Shown piece after piece: positions 36,014 to 43,068 of a stretch of 64,000 nt of DNA. The notes under the pieces were generated by a model. That model was not told the DNA's origin. It did no database searches and saw nothing but the letters and a program-made list of their open reading frames with translations. Positions within the stretch are counted from its first letter, which is position 1. Each line of letters begins with the position of its first letter. Origin of the DNA: DASQYE01 sp036389675 (GTDB lineage Bacteria; Acidobacteriota; Blastocatellia; Pyrinomonadales; Pyrinomonadaceae); contig DASVWI010000021.1 of assembly GCA_036389675.1 (NCBI GenBank), positions 493,544 through 557,543 of the forward strand, written 5' to 3'. The position numbers and the translations under genes were made by a program.

Positions 36014-36964
36014 TCATCGCTGAGGACGAAAACGGTCGGTGGCGTCAATGAGCGCGCTCGCAATTCCCGGCTCCGTGACAGAATGCCCGGCATCGGGGAT
36101 GATGTGAAACTCCGCTTCGGGCCATGCGCGGTGCAGTTCCCATGCGCTCATCAAAGGGCACACCACATCATAGCGCCCCTGTACAATGACGGTCGGGATG
36201 TGGCGGATTTTATCCACATTCTCGATCAGGTAATTGTCAGTATCGAAGAAAGCGTTGTTCATGAAATAGTGGCATTCGATACGCGCGAAGGCGAGCGCAA
36301 ACTCCGCCTCGCCGAAATGATTGATCATCTCCATATCGGGATAGAGCTTGGAGGTGCTGCCTTCCCAGATGCTCCACGCGCGCGCCGCTTCCAACCTGAC
36401 GGCTTCATCCTCGCTCGTCAGCCGCCGGTAATAGGCGCTGATCATATCCTCTCGCTCGGACTCAGGGATGACGTTCACGTACTGCTCCCACACGTCCGCG
36501 TAGATGGCGCTCGCGCCCTCCTGATAAAACCAGCGAATCTCCTTCGGGCGGCACAGAAAGATGCCGCGCAGGAAAAGCGCCTGCGTCCTGTCGGCATGAG
36601 TCTGCGCGTAGGCCAGCGCGAGCGTGCTTCCCCACGAGCCGCCGAACACCATCCAGCCCTCTATGCCCAGATGCTCGCGCAAGCTTTCCATGTCGGAGAT
36701 CAGATGCCAGGTCGTGTTGTCTTCAAGGCTCGCGTGCGGAGTGCTTTGCCCTGAGCCTCTCTGATCGAACAGCACAATGCGGTAAGCCTCCGGGTCGAAG
36801 AAGCGTCGATATTCGGGTATCAATCCCCCGCCCGGCCCGCCGTGCAGAAAGACCACCGGCTGGCCCTGAGGGTTGCCGCACTGCTCGTAATAGATGGTGT
36901 GGACGGGCGAGACCTTTAGCCGCCCGTGATCGTAAGGCTCAATCGGATCGTATAAAGTTTTCAT
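36014..36964 (-). CDS. pip: Prolyl iminopeptidase
   Basis: This 316-residue alpha/beta hydrolase removes N-terminal proline. It has the oxyanion loop HGGPGGG, the DQRGSGQS block, the nucleophile in FGGSWGS, the acid Asp in QGRYDVVCP and the base His in DAGHSVTEPG. The start at 36964 gives the normal family length, and the longer frame to 37042 has no support. A TATTAT at 36971-36976 lies only six bases before the ATG. If it is the -10 box, with a weak -35 near 36995, this messenger too would be leaderless. It is preceded by a heptamer repeat at 36982-37062. Confidence 0.94.
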   Translation of the reverse strand: MKTLYDPIEPYDHGRLKVSPVHTIYYEQCGNPQGQPVVFLHGGPGGGLIPEYRRFFDPEAYRIVLFDQRGSGQSTPHASLEDNTTWHLISDMESLREHLGIEGWMVFGGSWGSTLALAYAQTHADRTQALFLRGIFLCRPKEIRWFYQEGASAIYADVWEQYVNVIPESEREDMISAYYRRLTSEDEAVRLEAARAWSIWEGSTSKLYPDMEMINHFGEAEFALAFARIECHYFMNNAFFDTDNYLIENVDKIRHIPTVIVQGRYDVVCPLMSAWELHRAWPEAEFHIIPDAGHSVTEPGIASALIDATDRFRPQR

Positions 36965-36981
36965 GAGCCTATAATACAGAG

Positions 36982-37062
36982 GTTGGATGTGAGATGCCAC
37001 ACGCTGGTAAAGCGCCGAAACCCTCTCGCGGGCATCAGGCATCCGGCATCCGACCCCTGCCC
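36982..37062. repeat. Heptamer palindrome, GGCATCC family (copy E1)
   Basis: The left arm (GGATGTG AGATGCC) faces a right arm of three seven-base units (GCATCAG GCATCCG GCATCCG) across a loop of about 30 bases. The right end is CCCCTGCCC next to the stop codon of comF. It fills the pip-comF spacer. Confidence 0.7.
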
Positions 37063-37812
37063 TTATGAGCGGGCAAGGGTGAGCACGAAGACCGCCTGCG
37101 CGCCCGCAGCTTTAAGTGTGCCCGCGGCTGCCGAGACGGTCGCGCCCGTCGTGAATACGTCGTCCAGGATCAGTATGCTCTCATTCTCTATGAGGCGCGG
37201 GCGCTCGACGCGGAATGCTTTGTCGACGCTTTCGCGCCGGGCTCGCGCGTCCATCCCGGCGCGGTGTCGCTCCGTGCGAAGAGTTCTCGTGAGACTCCAT
37301 TCGTCGCAGGGCAGCCCGGTTAAGCGTGCGAGCGAGTGTGCGAGGATGGACGACTGATTAAAGCCTCGCTCTTGCTCGCGCTCGGGGTGAAGCGGCACGG
37401 GTATGATGCGCGTGGCGCTGCGTAGAGGCTCGCGCCGCTGCGTTTCATAGAGCAGGCGCAGGAGACGCGCGGACGCGTGCGGCTCTCGTTTGAGCGCCAG
37501 CACAGAGGCGCGCAAAGCCCCCTCGTATATCCCACAGGCTCGCGCGGCGTCGTACGGCTCGTGCTCACAACGACGACAGCGAACCTCAACGAGCTTTTCC
37601 GTCTGCATCCTTGCCACTGAGTACGCGCCGCATTTCCAGCACAGCGCGTCCTGCTCTGTGAAGATGCGCGTCTCGCGCCAGCAGTGGGCACAGGCCACCC
37701 CATCCTCGCGCGCCTCGACGCTCGCGCCGCATACGGCGCACGCCTGCGGGTAAAGAAGCGCCAGCGCCGCATCGTAGAGCGAATCAATGAAAGGATACAT
37801 GGGCCTCAACAT
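37063..37812 (-). CDS. comF: ComF family protein (phosphoribosyltransferase domain)
   Basis: This 249-residue protein has two N-terminal zinc-type pairs (CAVCGASVEAREDGVACAHC and CWKCGAYS...CRRCEHEPYDA). It then has ILDDVFTTGATVSAAAGTLK, the PRPP-binding loop of type I phosphoribosyltransferases. The ComF role in DNA uptake is known in a few bacteria. Many ComF proteins have no proven role there, and no com genes are nearby. The start at 37812 is the first ATG, and a second Met at residue 5 (37800) has a GAGG just upstream. The hairpin at 37879-37917 separates it from dksA. Confidence 0.9.
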   Translation of the reverse strand: MLRPMYPFIDSLYDAALALLYPQACAVCGASVEAREDGVACAHCWRETRIFTEQDALCWKCGAYSVARMQTEKLVEVRCRRCEHEPYDAARACGIYEGALRASVLALKREPHASARLLRLLYETQRREPLRSATRIIPVPLHPEREQERGFNQSSILAHSLARLTGLPCDEWSLTRTLRTERHRAGMDARARRESVDKAFRVERPRLIENESILILDDVFTTGATVSAAAGTLKAAGAQAVFVLTLARS

Positions 37813-37878
37813 AAAGCGAGTTTGAATCGGCGGCGGCGCAGCCGCACATCATAGCCTCAGGTCGCGCAACATACACGA

Positions 37879-37917
37879 ACGGCCTCCCGATACGAATTGT
37901 ATCAACCGGGAGGCCGT
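37879..37917. terminator. Hairpin downstream of the dksA-like gene
   Basis: A 10-bp stem (ACGGCCTCCC at 37879-37888 with GGGAGGCCGT at 37908-37917) is extended by an inner 5-bp stem (GATAC/GTATC) with a four-base bulge. It lies about 29 bp after the stop codon of the dksA-like gene, in front of comF. There is no long T-run, so it may be a partial terminator. Confidence 0.6.
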
Positions 37918-37945
37918 CATTTGCTTCGAGTCGGATATGTGCCGT

Positions 37946-38314
37946 CTAGTCTTCCTCTTCATTCAAGAGGCCGCGCTCCTGTAAATCCTGGCAGCGCAGG
38001 CAGTGGCGCGCCCAGGGCACGGCTTCCAGTCGTCTTTCCTGAACCAGCTCGCCGCAATGCACGCACTCGCCGTACTCCCCGGCTTCGATACGCACCAGCG
38101 CCTCGTCAATCAATTCGAGCAGCCGCCGGTCGTTGGCCGACATGGAAAATAATAGCTCTTTAGTATATGCATTAGCCGCCATGTCCGCAGGGTCCTGCGT
38201 CGCCTCGGAGTCGCGCTCGCGGCTGTAGAGTTCCGCTTCCTGAACCTGGCCGACCAATCCCTCGCGACGGCCCAAGAGGCGATCTCTGTATGTTTTAACT
38301 TTTCTTTTGTCCAT
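37946..38314 (-). CDS. dksA: DksA/TraR family zinc-finger protein
   Basis: This 122-residue protein ends with the DksA zinc finger (ECVHCGELVQERRLEAVPWARHCLRCQD, given in part: C-x2-C and C-x2-C). The preceding helical coiled-coil region starts near residue 60 (LFSMSANDRRLLELIDEALVRI) with the usual AANAYTKELLF block. DksA-type proteins bind the RNA polymerase secondary channel and, with ppGpp, tune rRNA promoters. Its position next to ribosome assembly genes fits. The coiled-coil tip acidic residues were not assessed in detail, so general DksA-like activity is inferred. Confidence 0.85.
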   Translation of the reverse strand: MDKRKVKTYRDRLLGRREGLVGQVQEAELYSRERDSEATQDPADMAANAYTKELLFSMSANDRRLLELIDEALVRIEAGEYGECVHCGELVQERRLEAVPWARHCLRCQDLQERGLLNEEED

Positions 38315-38359
38315 CTTTATCCTTTACTCCTAATGTTCCACCGGTTAAGAAGCTGACCT

Positions 38360-38821
38360 TCATTTCTGATACGGCAACCCATGAATGATCGTGTAGGCCC
38401 TGTAAAGCTGTTCGAGCAGGACGACCCGCGCCATCTCATGAGTCAGGGTCAGACGCGACAGCGACCATCTGATGCTCGCACGCGCCGCCACCTCCGCCGA
38501 CACCCCGTAAGGGCCACCAGTGATGAAGGCCACTTCCTTTGTCCCCGCGACCTGCCAGCGCTCGACCTCCGCCGCAAGCTCCGAGGAGCTCCACTGTCGG
38601 CCCTCCACGTCCAGCAATACCGGCAGGACATCCTGGCGGAGCGCGCTTATGATGCGCCGGCCCTCGTCTTCGATGCCTTCACCCGCCTGACGCGCCGCGC
38701 TCTCGCGCACTTCCGTAATCTCGCAACGCGTAAACCGCTCCAGCCTCTTCAAATACTCATCCGCGAGCGCACGCAAGCGCGCATCCCTCGTCTTCCCTAC
38801 CCAGATCAGCCGCACACGCAT
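38360..38821 (-). CDS. rlmH: 23S rRNA (pseudouridine1915-N3)-methyltransferase RlmH
   Basis: This 153-residue SPOUT-class enzyme matches the family in size and sequence. It has the cofactor loop FITGGPYGVSAEVA, then SLSRLTLTHEMARVVLLEQLYRAY and the ending IHGLPYQK. It methylates the pseudouridine in helix 69 of 23S rRNA on assembled 70S ribosomes. The start at 38821 begins RVRLIWVGKT. The upstream gene (sigma-54-activator-like) ends at 38909, and the gap holds a heptamer palindrome. Confidence 0.96.
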   Translation of the reverse strand: MRVRLIWVGKTRDARLRALADEYLKRLERFTRCEITEVRESAARQAGEGIEDEGRRIISALRQDVLPVLLDVEGRQWSSSELAAEVERWQVAGTKEVAFITGGPYGVSAEVAARASIRWSLSRLTLTHEMARVVLLEQLYRAYTIIHGLPYQK

Positions 38822-38826
38822 CAGCG

Positions 38827-38935
38827 TAAGGATGAAGGATGAAGGATGAAGGATGAAGAATAAAAGTCACAGGAAACGGGCCGGGTCGCTTTTTTCATCC
38901 TTCCTCCTTCATCCTTCATCCTTGCTTTTATATCG
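38827..38935. repeat. Heptamer palindrome, GGATGAA family (copy A2), reaching into a coding end
   Basis: The left arm (38828-38859) is four tandem GGATGAA units. The right arm (38894-38932) carries CATCCTT units, and the outer end reads GCTTTT. The right arm includes the last codons of the sigma-54-activator-like gene: its C-terminus KSKDEG and the stop TGA (38909-38911) are encoded by the repeat itself. Confidence 0.85.
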
Positions 38936-39847
38936 CGCCAGCTTTTCGTAAAGGTTCTTGCGGCTGATGCCCAGCAGGCGCGCCGCCTCCGACTTGTTGC
39001 CCCCGGTGGCCCTGAGCGTCTCGCTGACATATTCGGCTTCCAGCTCGGCCAGAGTGGGCCGCTGCCGGCCCGGCCTTTTCTGGCGCGTGACCGATGCGCG
39101 GAGCGCCTCCGGCAGATCGGTCTCCTCAATCAACGCGCTGTTCGAGACAATGACGGCGCGCTCTAATACGTTGGCAAGCTCGCGAACGTTTCCGGGGAAT
39201 TCATACTCTTCCAGCAAGCTCATCGCCGCCCGCGAGATTCCCTCGACGCTCCGCCCGTGCTTGGCGGCATAGGTCTTCAGGAATAGCCCCGCCAGCTCCC
39301 TCACGTCCTCGCGCCGATTGACCAGAGGCGGCACTTCTATATGCACGACGTTGAGGCGATAGAACAGGTCTTCGCGAAAGCTGCGACGCTTGACCGCCTC
39401 GTTCAGATCAACGTTGGTGAGCGCGATCAGGCGCGCATCAACCCTGATGGTGCGTCGCCCTCCAAGGCGCTCGAACTCACGCCGCTCGATGACGCGCAAG
39501 AGCTTTGCCTGCGCGTCCGTCGAGAGATGAGCTATCTCATCGAGCACGAGCGTGCCGTGATGGGCGGCCTCAAGTCGTCCGGGCTTGGCTTCCGAGGCTC
39601 CCGTAAACGCGCCGCGCTCGTAGCCGAACAGCTCAGCCTCAAGCAGCTCCGAGGGCAGCGCCGCGCAATCTATCTTGACGAACGCGGCAGCCGCGCGCCG
39701 CGAGCGTGCGTGAATGAAGAGCGCGAGCGCATCCTTGCCAGCGCCCGATTCGCCCGTCACGAGAACGTTGGCGTCCGTCACGGCGACGCGCTCTGCGAGG
39801 CGTACCACCCCGCGCATCGCTTCAGACAGCGCCACGATCTCGATCAC
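38909..39847 (-). CDS. Sigma-54-dependent activator-like AAA+ protein with Fis-type HTH, no receiver or sensor domain
   Basis: This 312-residue protein has an AAA+ core at about residues 1-240. Walker A is GESGAGKD, the sigma-54 contact loop is GAFTGA, Walker B is GTLVLDEIAHL, and the R-finger region is RREDVRELAG. A Fis-like HTH follows at about residues 265-305 (LRATGGNKSEAARLLGISRKNLYEKL). No receiver or sensor domain precedes the AAA+ core, so activity may be constitutive or controlled by a partner. The start overlaps rsfS by four bases (39844-39847), suggesting coupling. The last six residues come from the heptamer repeat. Confidence 0.88.
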   Translation of the reverse strand: MIEIVALSEAMRGVVRLAERVAVTDANVLVTGESGAGKDALALFIHARSRRAAAAFVKIDCAALPSELLEAELFGYERGAFTGASEAKPGRLEAAHHGTLVLDEIAHLSTDAQAKLLRVIERREFERLGGRRTIRVDARLIALTNVDLNEAVKRRSFREDLFYRLNVVHIEVPPLVNRREDVRELAGLFLKTYAAKHGRSVEGISRAAMSLLEEYEFPGNVRELANVLERAVIVSNSALIEETDLPEALRASVTRQKRPGRQRPTLAELEAEYVSETLRATGGNKSEAARLLGISRKNLYEKLARYKSKDEG

Positions 39848-40353
39848 GATTCTTTTCTCAAAGAGCTTTCCTGCTCATCGCCCGCGAGGTCGGCGGGCAG
39901 CCGCACGCGCGACGCATCGCGCCACAACCGTTCGAGATCATAAAAACGACGCGCCTTGTCTTCAAAGACGTGGACGACGAAATCGCCGTAATCAACCAGC
40001 ACCCATTCGGCTGTGTTGTAGCCCTCGACGCGGGCCGCCCGCGTGCCCCGCTTTTTCAACTGCTCGACGATCTCGTCAGAGATGGCCTGCACCTGTCGCG
40101 TGTTCGTGGCGCTGATAATCAGAAAGTAATCCGTAAAGCTGGCGATGGCCCGCAGGTCCAGCACTACGAGGTCGAGCCCCTTCTTATCGCTCGCCGCGCG
40201 CAGGGCCGTACAGATTCGCTCGTCCAGCTCTCCGCCGCATTCTTCAGCGCCCGATGCTCCTTCGCGCATACTCACGGCGGCAGCGGCGGCATCCTTTTTC
40301 GCGACCTGTTCGGGGTGGAGCGCCTTCTCCTTGATTGAAGAGTTTTCTTTCAT
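39844..40353 (-). CDS. rsfS: Ribosome silencing factor RsfS (DUF143/Iojap)
   Basis: This 169-residue protein binds L14 and blocks subunit joining when nutrients are low. The family block is clear: VVLDLRAIASFTDYFLIISATNTRQVQAI, VEGYNTAEWVLVDYGDFVVHVF and YDLERLW. The first 45 residues or so are a polar lead not present in short homologues. It lies between nadD and the activator-like gene and overlaps the latter by four bases. Confidence 0.96.
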   Translation of the reverse strand: MKENSSIKEKALHPEQVAKKDAAAAAVSMREGASGAEECGGELDERICTALRAASDKKGLDLVVLDLRAIASFTDYFLIISATNTRQVQAISDEIVEQLKKRGTRAARVEGYNTAEWVLVDYGDFVVHVFEDKARRFYDLERLWRDASRVRLPADLAGDEQESSLRKES

Positions 40354-40356
40354 GCC

Positions 40357-41037
40357 TTAAGTCTCTGTGTAGAGCCTGTATTTTTTTATGTAATCCGCCA
40401 CAGGCGGCGGGACAAGATTGTTTAGCTCAGCGGCGCGGCCTTCGCGCGCGGCCCGTCGTATCTCTGTCGCTGAAACGTCCATCGACACGGCGTCGGTGAT
40501 ATAGATTTTCGAGCCGGCATCATCGCCGACCTCTCGCGCTATCGTTTCCGCGCGTGCGCCTCGGAGGTCAACGATTCTTTCCCGCACGTCCGCAGTGACG
40601 TGCTCCGTGCTCAACTCGTAACCGGGCCTCGTGACGACGATGTGGTCGCTCAGCCCGAGCAGCTTCTCCCATTCGCGCCAGGTCGTAATGTCGGCCCACG
40701 AGTCCGCCCCCATCATGAAAAAGAGCCTGACGGACGCTCCCGCATCCTGTCGCAGACGCGCAAGAGTCTCGACCGTGTAGGGCTTTTCGGGCGCGTCCAG
40801 CTCTATGCTTGAGATACGCAGCCTCTCATCGCCCGCGGTAGCCAGCGCCAGCATCGCGTAACGATGAAGCCCCGGCGTCGGCGCGCGCCCTCGCTTGTGC
40901 GGCGCGACGTGAGCCGGAATAAAAAGAACCTCTGAAAGCTCAAACAACCGCAAGACGTTTTCGGCGAGCGCGACGTGCCCGACGTGAACCGGATCAAACG
41001 TCCCGCCATAAACAGCTATACGTTTCCGTCCGCTCAT
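40357..41037 (-). CDS. nadD: Nicotinate-nucleotide adenylyltransferase
   Basis: This 226-residue protein transfers adenylate from ATP to nicotinate mononucleotide in NAD synthesis. Motifs are GGTFDPVHVGHVALAENVL (nucleotidyltransferase HxGH), FMMGADSWADITTWREWEKLL and the C-terminal VSATEIRRAAREG. It ends 3 bp before rsfS, a common pairing. It follows obg on the same strand. Confidence 0.97.
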   Translation of the reverse strand: MSGRKRIAVYGGTFDPVHVGHVALAENVLRLFELSEVLFIPAHVAPHKRGRAPTPGLHRYAMLALATAGDERLRISSIELDAPEKPYTVETLARLRQDAGASVRLFFMMGADSWADITTWREWEKLLGLSDHIVVTRPGYELSTEHVTADVRERIVDLRGARAETIAREVGDDAGSKIYITDAVSMDVSATEIRRAAREGRAAELNNLVPPPVADYIKKYRLYTET

Positions 41038-41081
41038 CCGAACTCTTTCGCGCCCGTAAAGCCTTCAACAAACGTTCCGGC

Positions 41082-42125
41082 TCAGGATACCGCGCGCACT
41101 TCATCCAGCTCGACGGCGGCGCTCGCGCTCAGTTCGTCAAGCGCACGAGCCACCGCGCTCGTCAACTCGCGTACGCCCTGCCCGGTCGCCGACGAGATGG
41201 CATAAAAGGGACGCCCGTCCGCTTCGACGCGCGCCTTCAATCTCTCCAAACGCTCGGGCTCGTCCAGAGCGTCCAGCTTCGTGGCGACGATGATCTGCGG
41301 GCGCTCGGCCAGAGCCGGGTCGTAAGCGGCCAGCTCGCGATTGATCGTCTCGTAGTCGGCGAGCGTATCGCGCCCCGAGACCGAAGACACGTCGACGAGG
41401 TGCAGCAGGAGCTTGGTTCTCTCGACATGACGCAGGAAGCGGTCGCCAAGGCCCGCCCCCTGATGCGCGCCTTCGATTAGGCCGGGAATGTCGGCGACGA
41501 CGAACGTGCGGTACTCGCCCATGTCAACGACGCCCAGATGCGGCTCCAAAGTGGTGAAAGGATAATCGGCGATCTTCGGCTTAGCGGCGGAGATGGTCGA
41601 GATGAGCGTTGATTTCCCGGCGTTCGGAAAACCTATGAGGCCGACATCCGCGAGCAGCTTCAGCTCAAGCTGTAGCTCGCGCTCTTCGCCGGGGCTTCCC
41701 TCCTGATGATAGCGCGGCGCGCGATTGGTCGAGGTCGCGAAGTGCGAATTGCCGAAGCCACCGCGCCCGCCGCGTGCTGCCAGCCAGCGCTCGCCGCTAC
41801 GCGTAAAGTCGTAGAGCAGATCGCCGCTCGCGGCGTCGAAGACCTGTGTGCCGACGGGCACGCGCACCAGCCTGTCTTCACCGTCCCGGCCAGAGCGATT
41901 CGAGCCCTCGCCATGCCGCCCGCGCTCGGCTATATGCTCGGGGTTATAACGCAGATGCAGCAGCGTGTTGAGAGACTCGTCGGCCTCCAGCCAGACATCG
42001 CCGCCGCGCCCGCCGTCGCCGCCCGATGGCCCACCGCGCGGCACGAATTTCTCGCGACGAAAGGCCGTCACGCCGTTGCCGCCGTGCCCTCCCTGTATGC
42101 GAATCTTTGTGCGATCTATGAACAA
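41082..42125 (-). CDS. obgE: GTPase ObgE/CgtA
   Basis: This 347-residue GTPase acts in 50S assembly. The N-terminal glycine-rich Obg fold includes GGDGGRGGDVW and RGGRGGFGNSHF. The GTPase domain has GFPNAGKSTLIS (G1), the IADYPFTTLEPHLGVV switch, DIPGLIEGAHQGAGLG (G3) and ATKLDALD (G4). There is no C-terminal OCT extension. Its usual partners rplU and rpmA are directly upstream. The spacer to rpmA (42126-42271) holds a single-arm heptamer tract. Confidence 0.97.
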   Translation of the reverse strand: MFIDRTKIRIQGGHGGNGVTAFRREKFVPRGGPSGGDGGRGGDVWLEADESLNTLLHLRYNPEHIAERGRHGEGSNRSGRDGEDRLVRVPVGTQVFDAASGDLLYDFTRSGERWLAARGGRGGFGNSHFATSTNRAPRYHQEGSPGEERELQLELKLLADVGLIGFPNAGKSTLISTISAAKPKIADYPFTTLEPHLGVVDMGEYRTFVVADIPGLIEGAHQGAGLGDRFLRHVERTKLLLHLVDVSSVSGRDTLADYETINRELAAYDPALAERPQIIVATKLDALDEPERLERLKARVEADGRPFYAISSATGQGVRELTSAVARALDELSASAAVELDEVRAVS

Positions 42126-42155
42126 TTATCGAGCTTTCAAGCCCCAGAGCCTGCC

Positions 42156-42188
42156 GATCCAAAATCCGGAATCTAAAATCCAAAATCG
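42156..42188. repeat. Heptamer tract, GATTTTG family (copy D1, single arm)
   Basis: Seven-base units ATCCAAA, ATCCGGA, ATCTAAA and ATCCAAA run in tandem between obgE and rpmA. I found no matching left arm, so it looks like a remnant of the palindromic form seen at 46181. Confidence 0.6.
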
Positions 42189-42271
42189 AAAGCGACGCCC
42201 ATCGCTTCAAGGAGTGAAAGCACTCGGCGCAGGCGTCGCACGTGTTATGAGCTTTTCCGGTTGCCCTGTTC

Positions 42272-42571
42272 TTATGCGGCGGCAGCCGGAGGTGCCTGTT
42301 CCGTCGCGGCGGCGGCTGCTTCCGGGTAGACGCTGATGAATTTGCCCGAACGGCCCTTGTCCTCGAACTTCACTGTGCCGTCAATGAGTGCAAACAGCGT
42401 ATCGTCCTTGCCGCGCCCGACGTTCTTGCCGGGCTTCCACTTCGTGCCGCGCTGCCGGGCCAATATATTTCCGCCGAGCACATGCTCGCCGCCAAACTTC
42501 TTGAGCCCCAAACGCTGCGAGTTTGAATCACGACCGTTACGCGATGAGCCGACCCCTTTTTTATGTGCCAT
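42272..42571 (-). CDS. rpmA: 50S ribosomal protein L27
   Basis: This 99-residue protein has the L27 signature (AHKKGVGSSRNGRDSNSQRLGLK). The start is the native MAHKKG form, without the cleaved N-terminal extension known in Firmicutes. The C-terminus has an Ala/Pro-rich extra tail (AAAAATEQAPPAAAA). It follows rplU, from which it is separated by the repeat at 42590-42660, in the rplU-rpmA-obgE unit. Confidence 0.97.
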   Translation of the reverse strand: MAHKKGVGSSRNGRDSNSQRLGLKKFGGEHVLGGNILARQRGTKWKPGKNVGRGKDDTLFALIDGTVKFEDKGRSGKFISVYPEAAAAATEQAPPAAAA

Positions 42572-42589
42572 TTTATAAACTCCCTAAAG

Positions 42590-42660
42590 CAGATGCCCGA
42601 TATCAGACGTTAGACGCCGGGTAAGAACTGACATCCAGCATCCGGCATCTGACATCCATC
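42590..42660. repeat. Heptamer palindrome, GGCATCC family (copy E2)
   Basis: The right arm has seven-base units (CAGCATC CGGCATC TGACATC), and the left arm is more degenerate (AGATGCC CGATATC AGACGTT AGACGCC). It fills the rpmA-rplU spacer and ends two bases before the rplU stop. Confidence 0.6.
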
Positions 42661-42661
42661 T

Positions 42662-42976
42662 TTATCCGATTGAATCTATCTTCAGCGTCGTGTAGCCCTG
42701 GCGATGGCCCTGCTTGCGCTTGTACTGTTTACGACGCTTCTTCTTAAAGACGATGATCTTGTCATCGCGCCCGTGGTCGACGATGGTGGCGGCAACGCGC
42801 GCGCCCTCGACGAGCGGTGCGCCCATCTGCGGCTCATTGCCTTCGCCTCCGGCGACCATCAACACGTCCAGCTCGACCGATTCGCCGGCCTTCTTATCCA
42901 GCAGAGGAACGCGCACGCTCTGCCCTTCGGCGACGCGAAACTGTTTGCCGCCCGATCTGATTATTGCGTAAGACAT
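42662..42976 (-). CDS. rplU: 50S ribosomal protein L21
   Basis: This 104-residue protein has the L21 hallmarks: MSYAIIRSGGKQFRVAEG at the N-terminus and VFKKKRRKQYKRKQGHRQGYT at the end (given in part). The gene is the first of the rplU-rpmA-obgE unit, with a promoter at 43026-43055. The 40-50 base leader can form GCGAG/CTCGC pairing near 43000, which may act in L21-leader-type autoregulation. That regulation is inference. Confidence 0.97.
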   Translation of the reverse strand: MSYAIIRSGGKQFRVAEGQSVRVPLLDKKAGESVELDVLMVAGGEGNEPQMGAPLVEGARVAATIVDHGRDDKIIVFKKKRRKQYKRKQGHRQGYTTLKIDSIG

Positions 42977-43025
42977 CTCTCGAAACCCCCTTCGGCGAGC
43001 ATCACTCGCTATAGAAAAGTCGTTT

Positions 43026-43055
43026 ATTATAGAGGCACTCGCCGAGCCCCGTCAA
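43026..43055 (-). promoter_or_regulatory. Sigma-70-type promoter of rplU-rpmA-obgE
   Basis: On the minus strand, TTGACG (43050-43055) and TATAAT (43026-43031) are 18 bp apart, in the 92-bp spacer between rplU and accC. RNA would start near 43019. Because accC ends just upstream, this marks an internal operon start. Confidence 0.75.
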
Positions 43056-43068
43056 CGCGACGAAGGCG

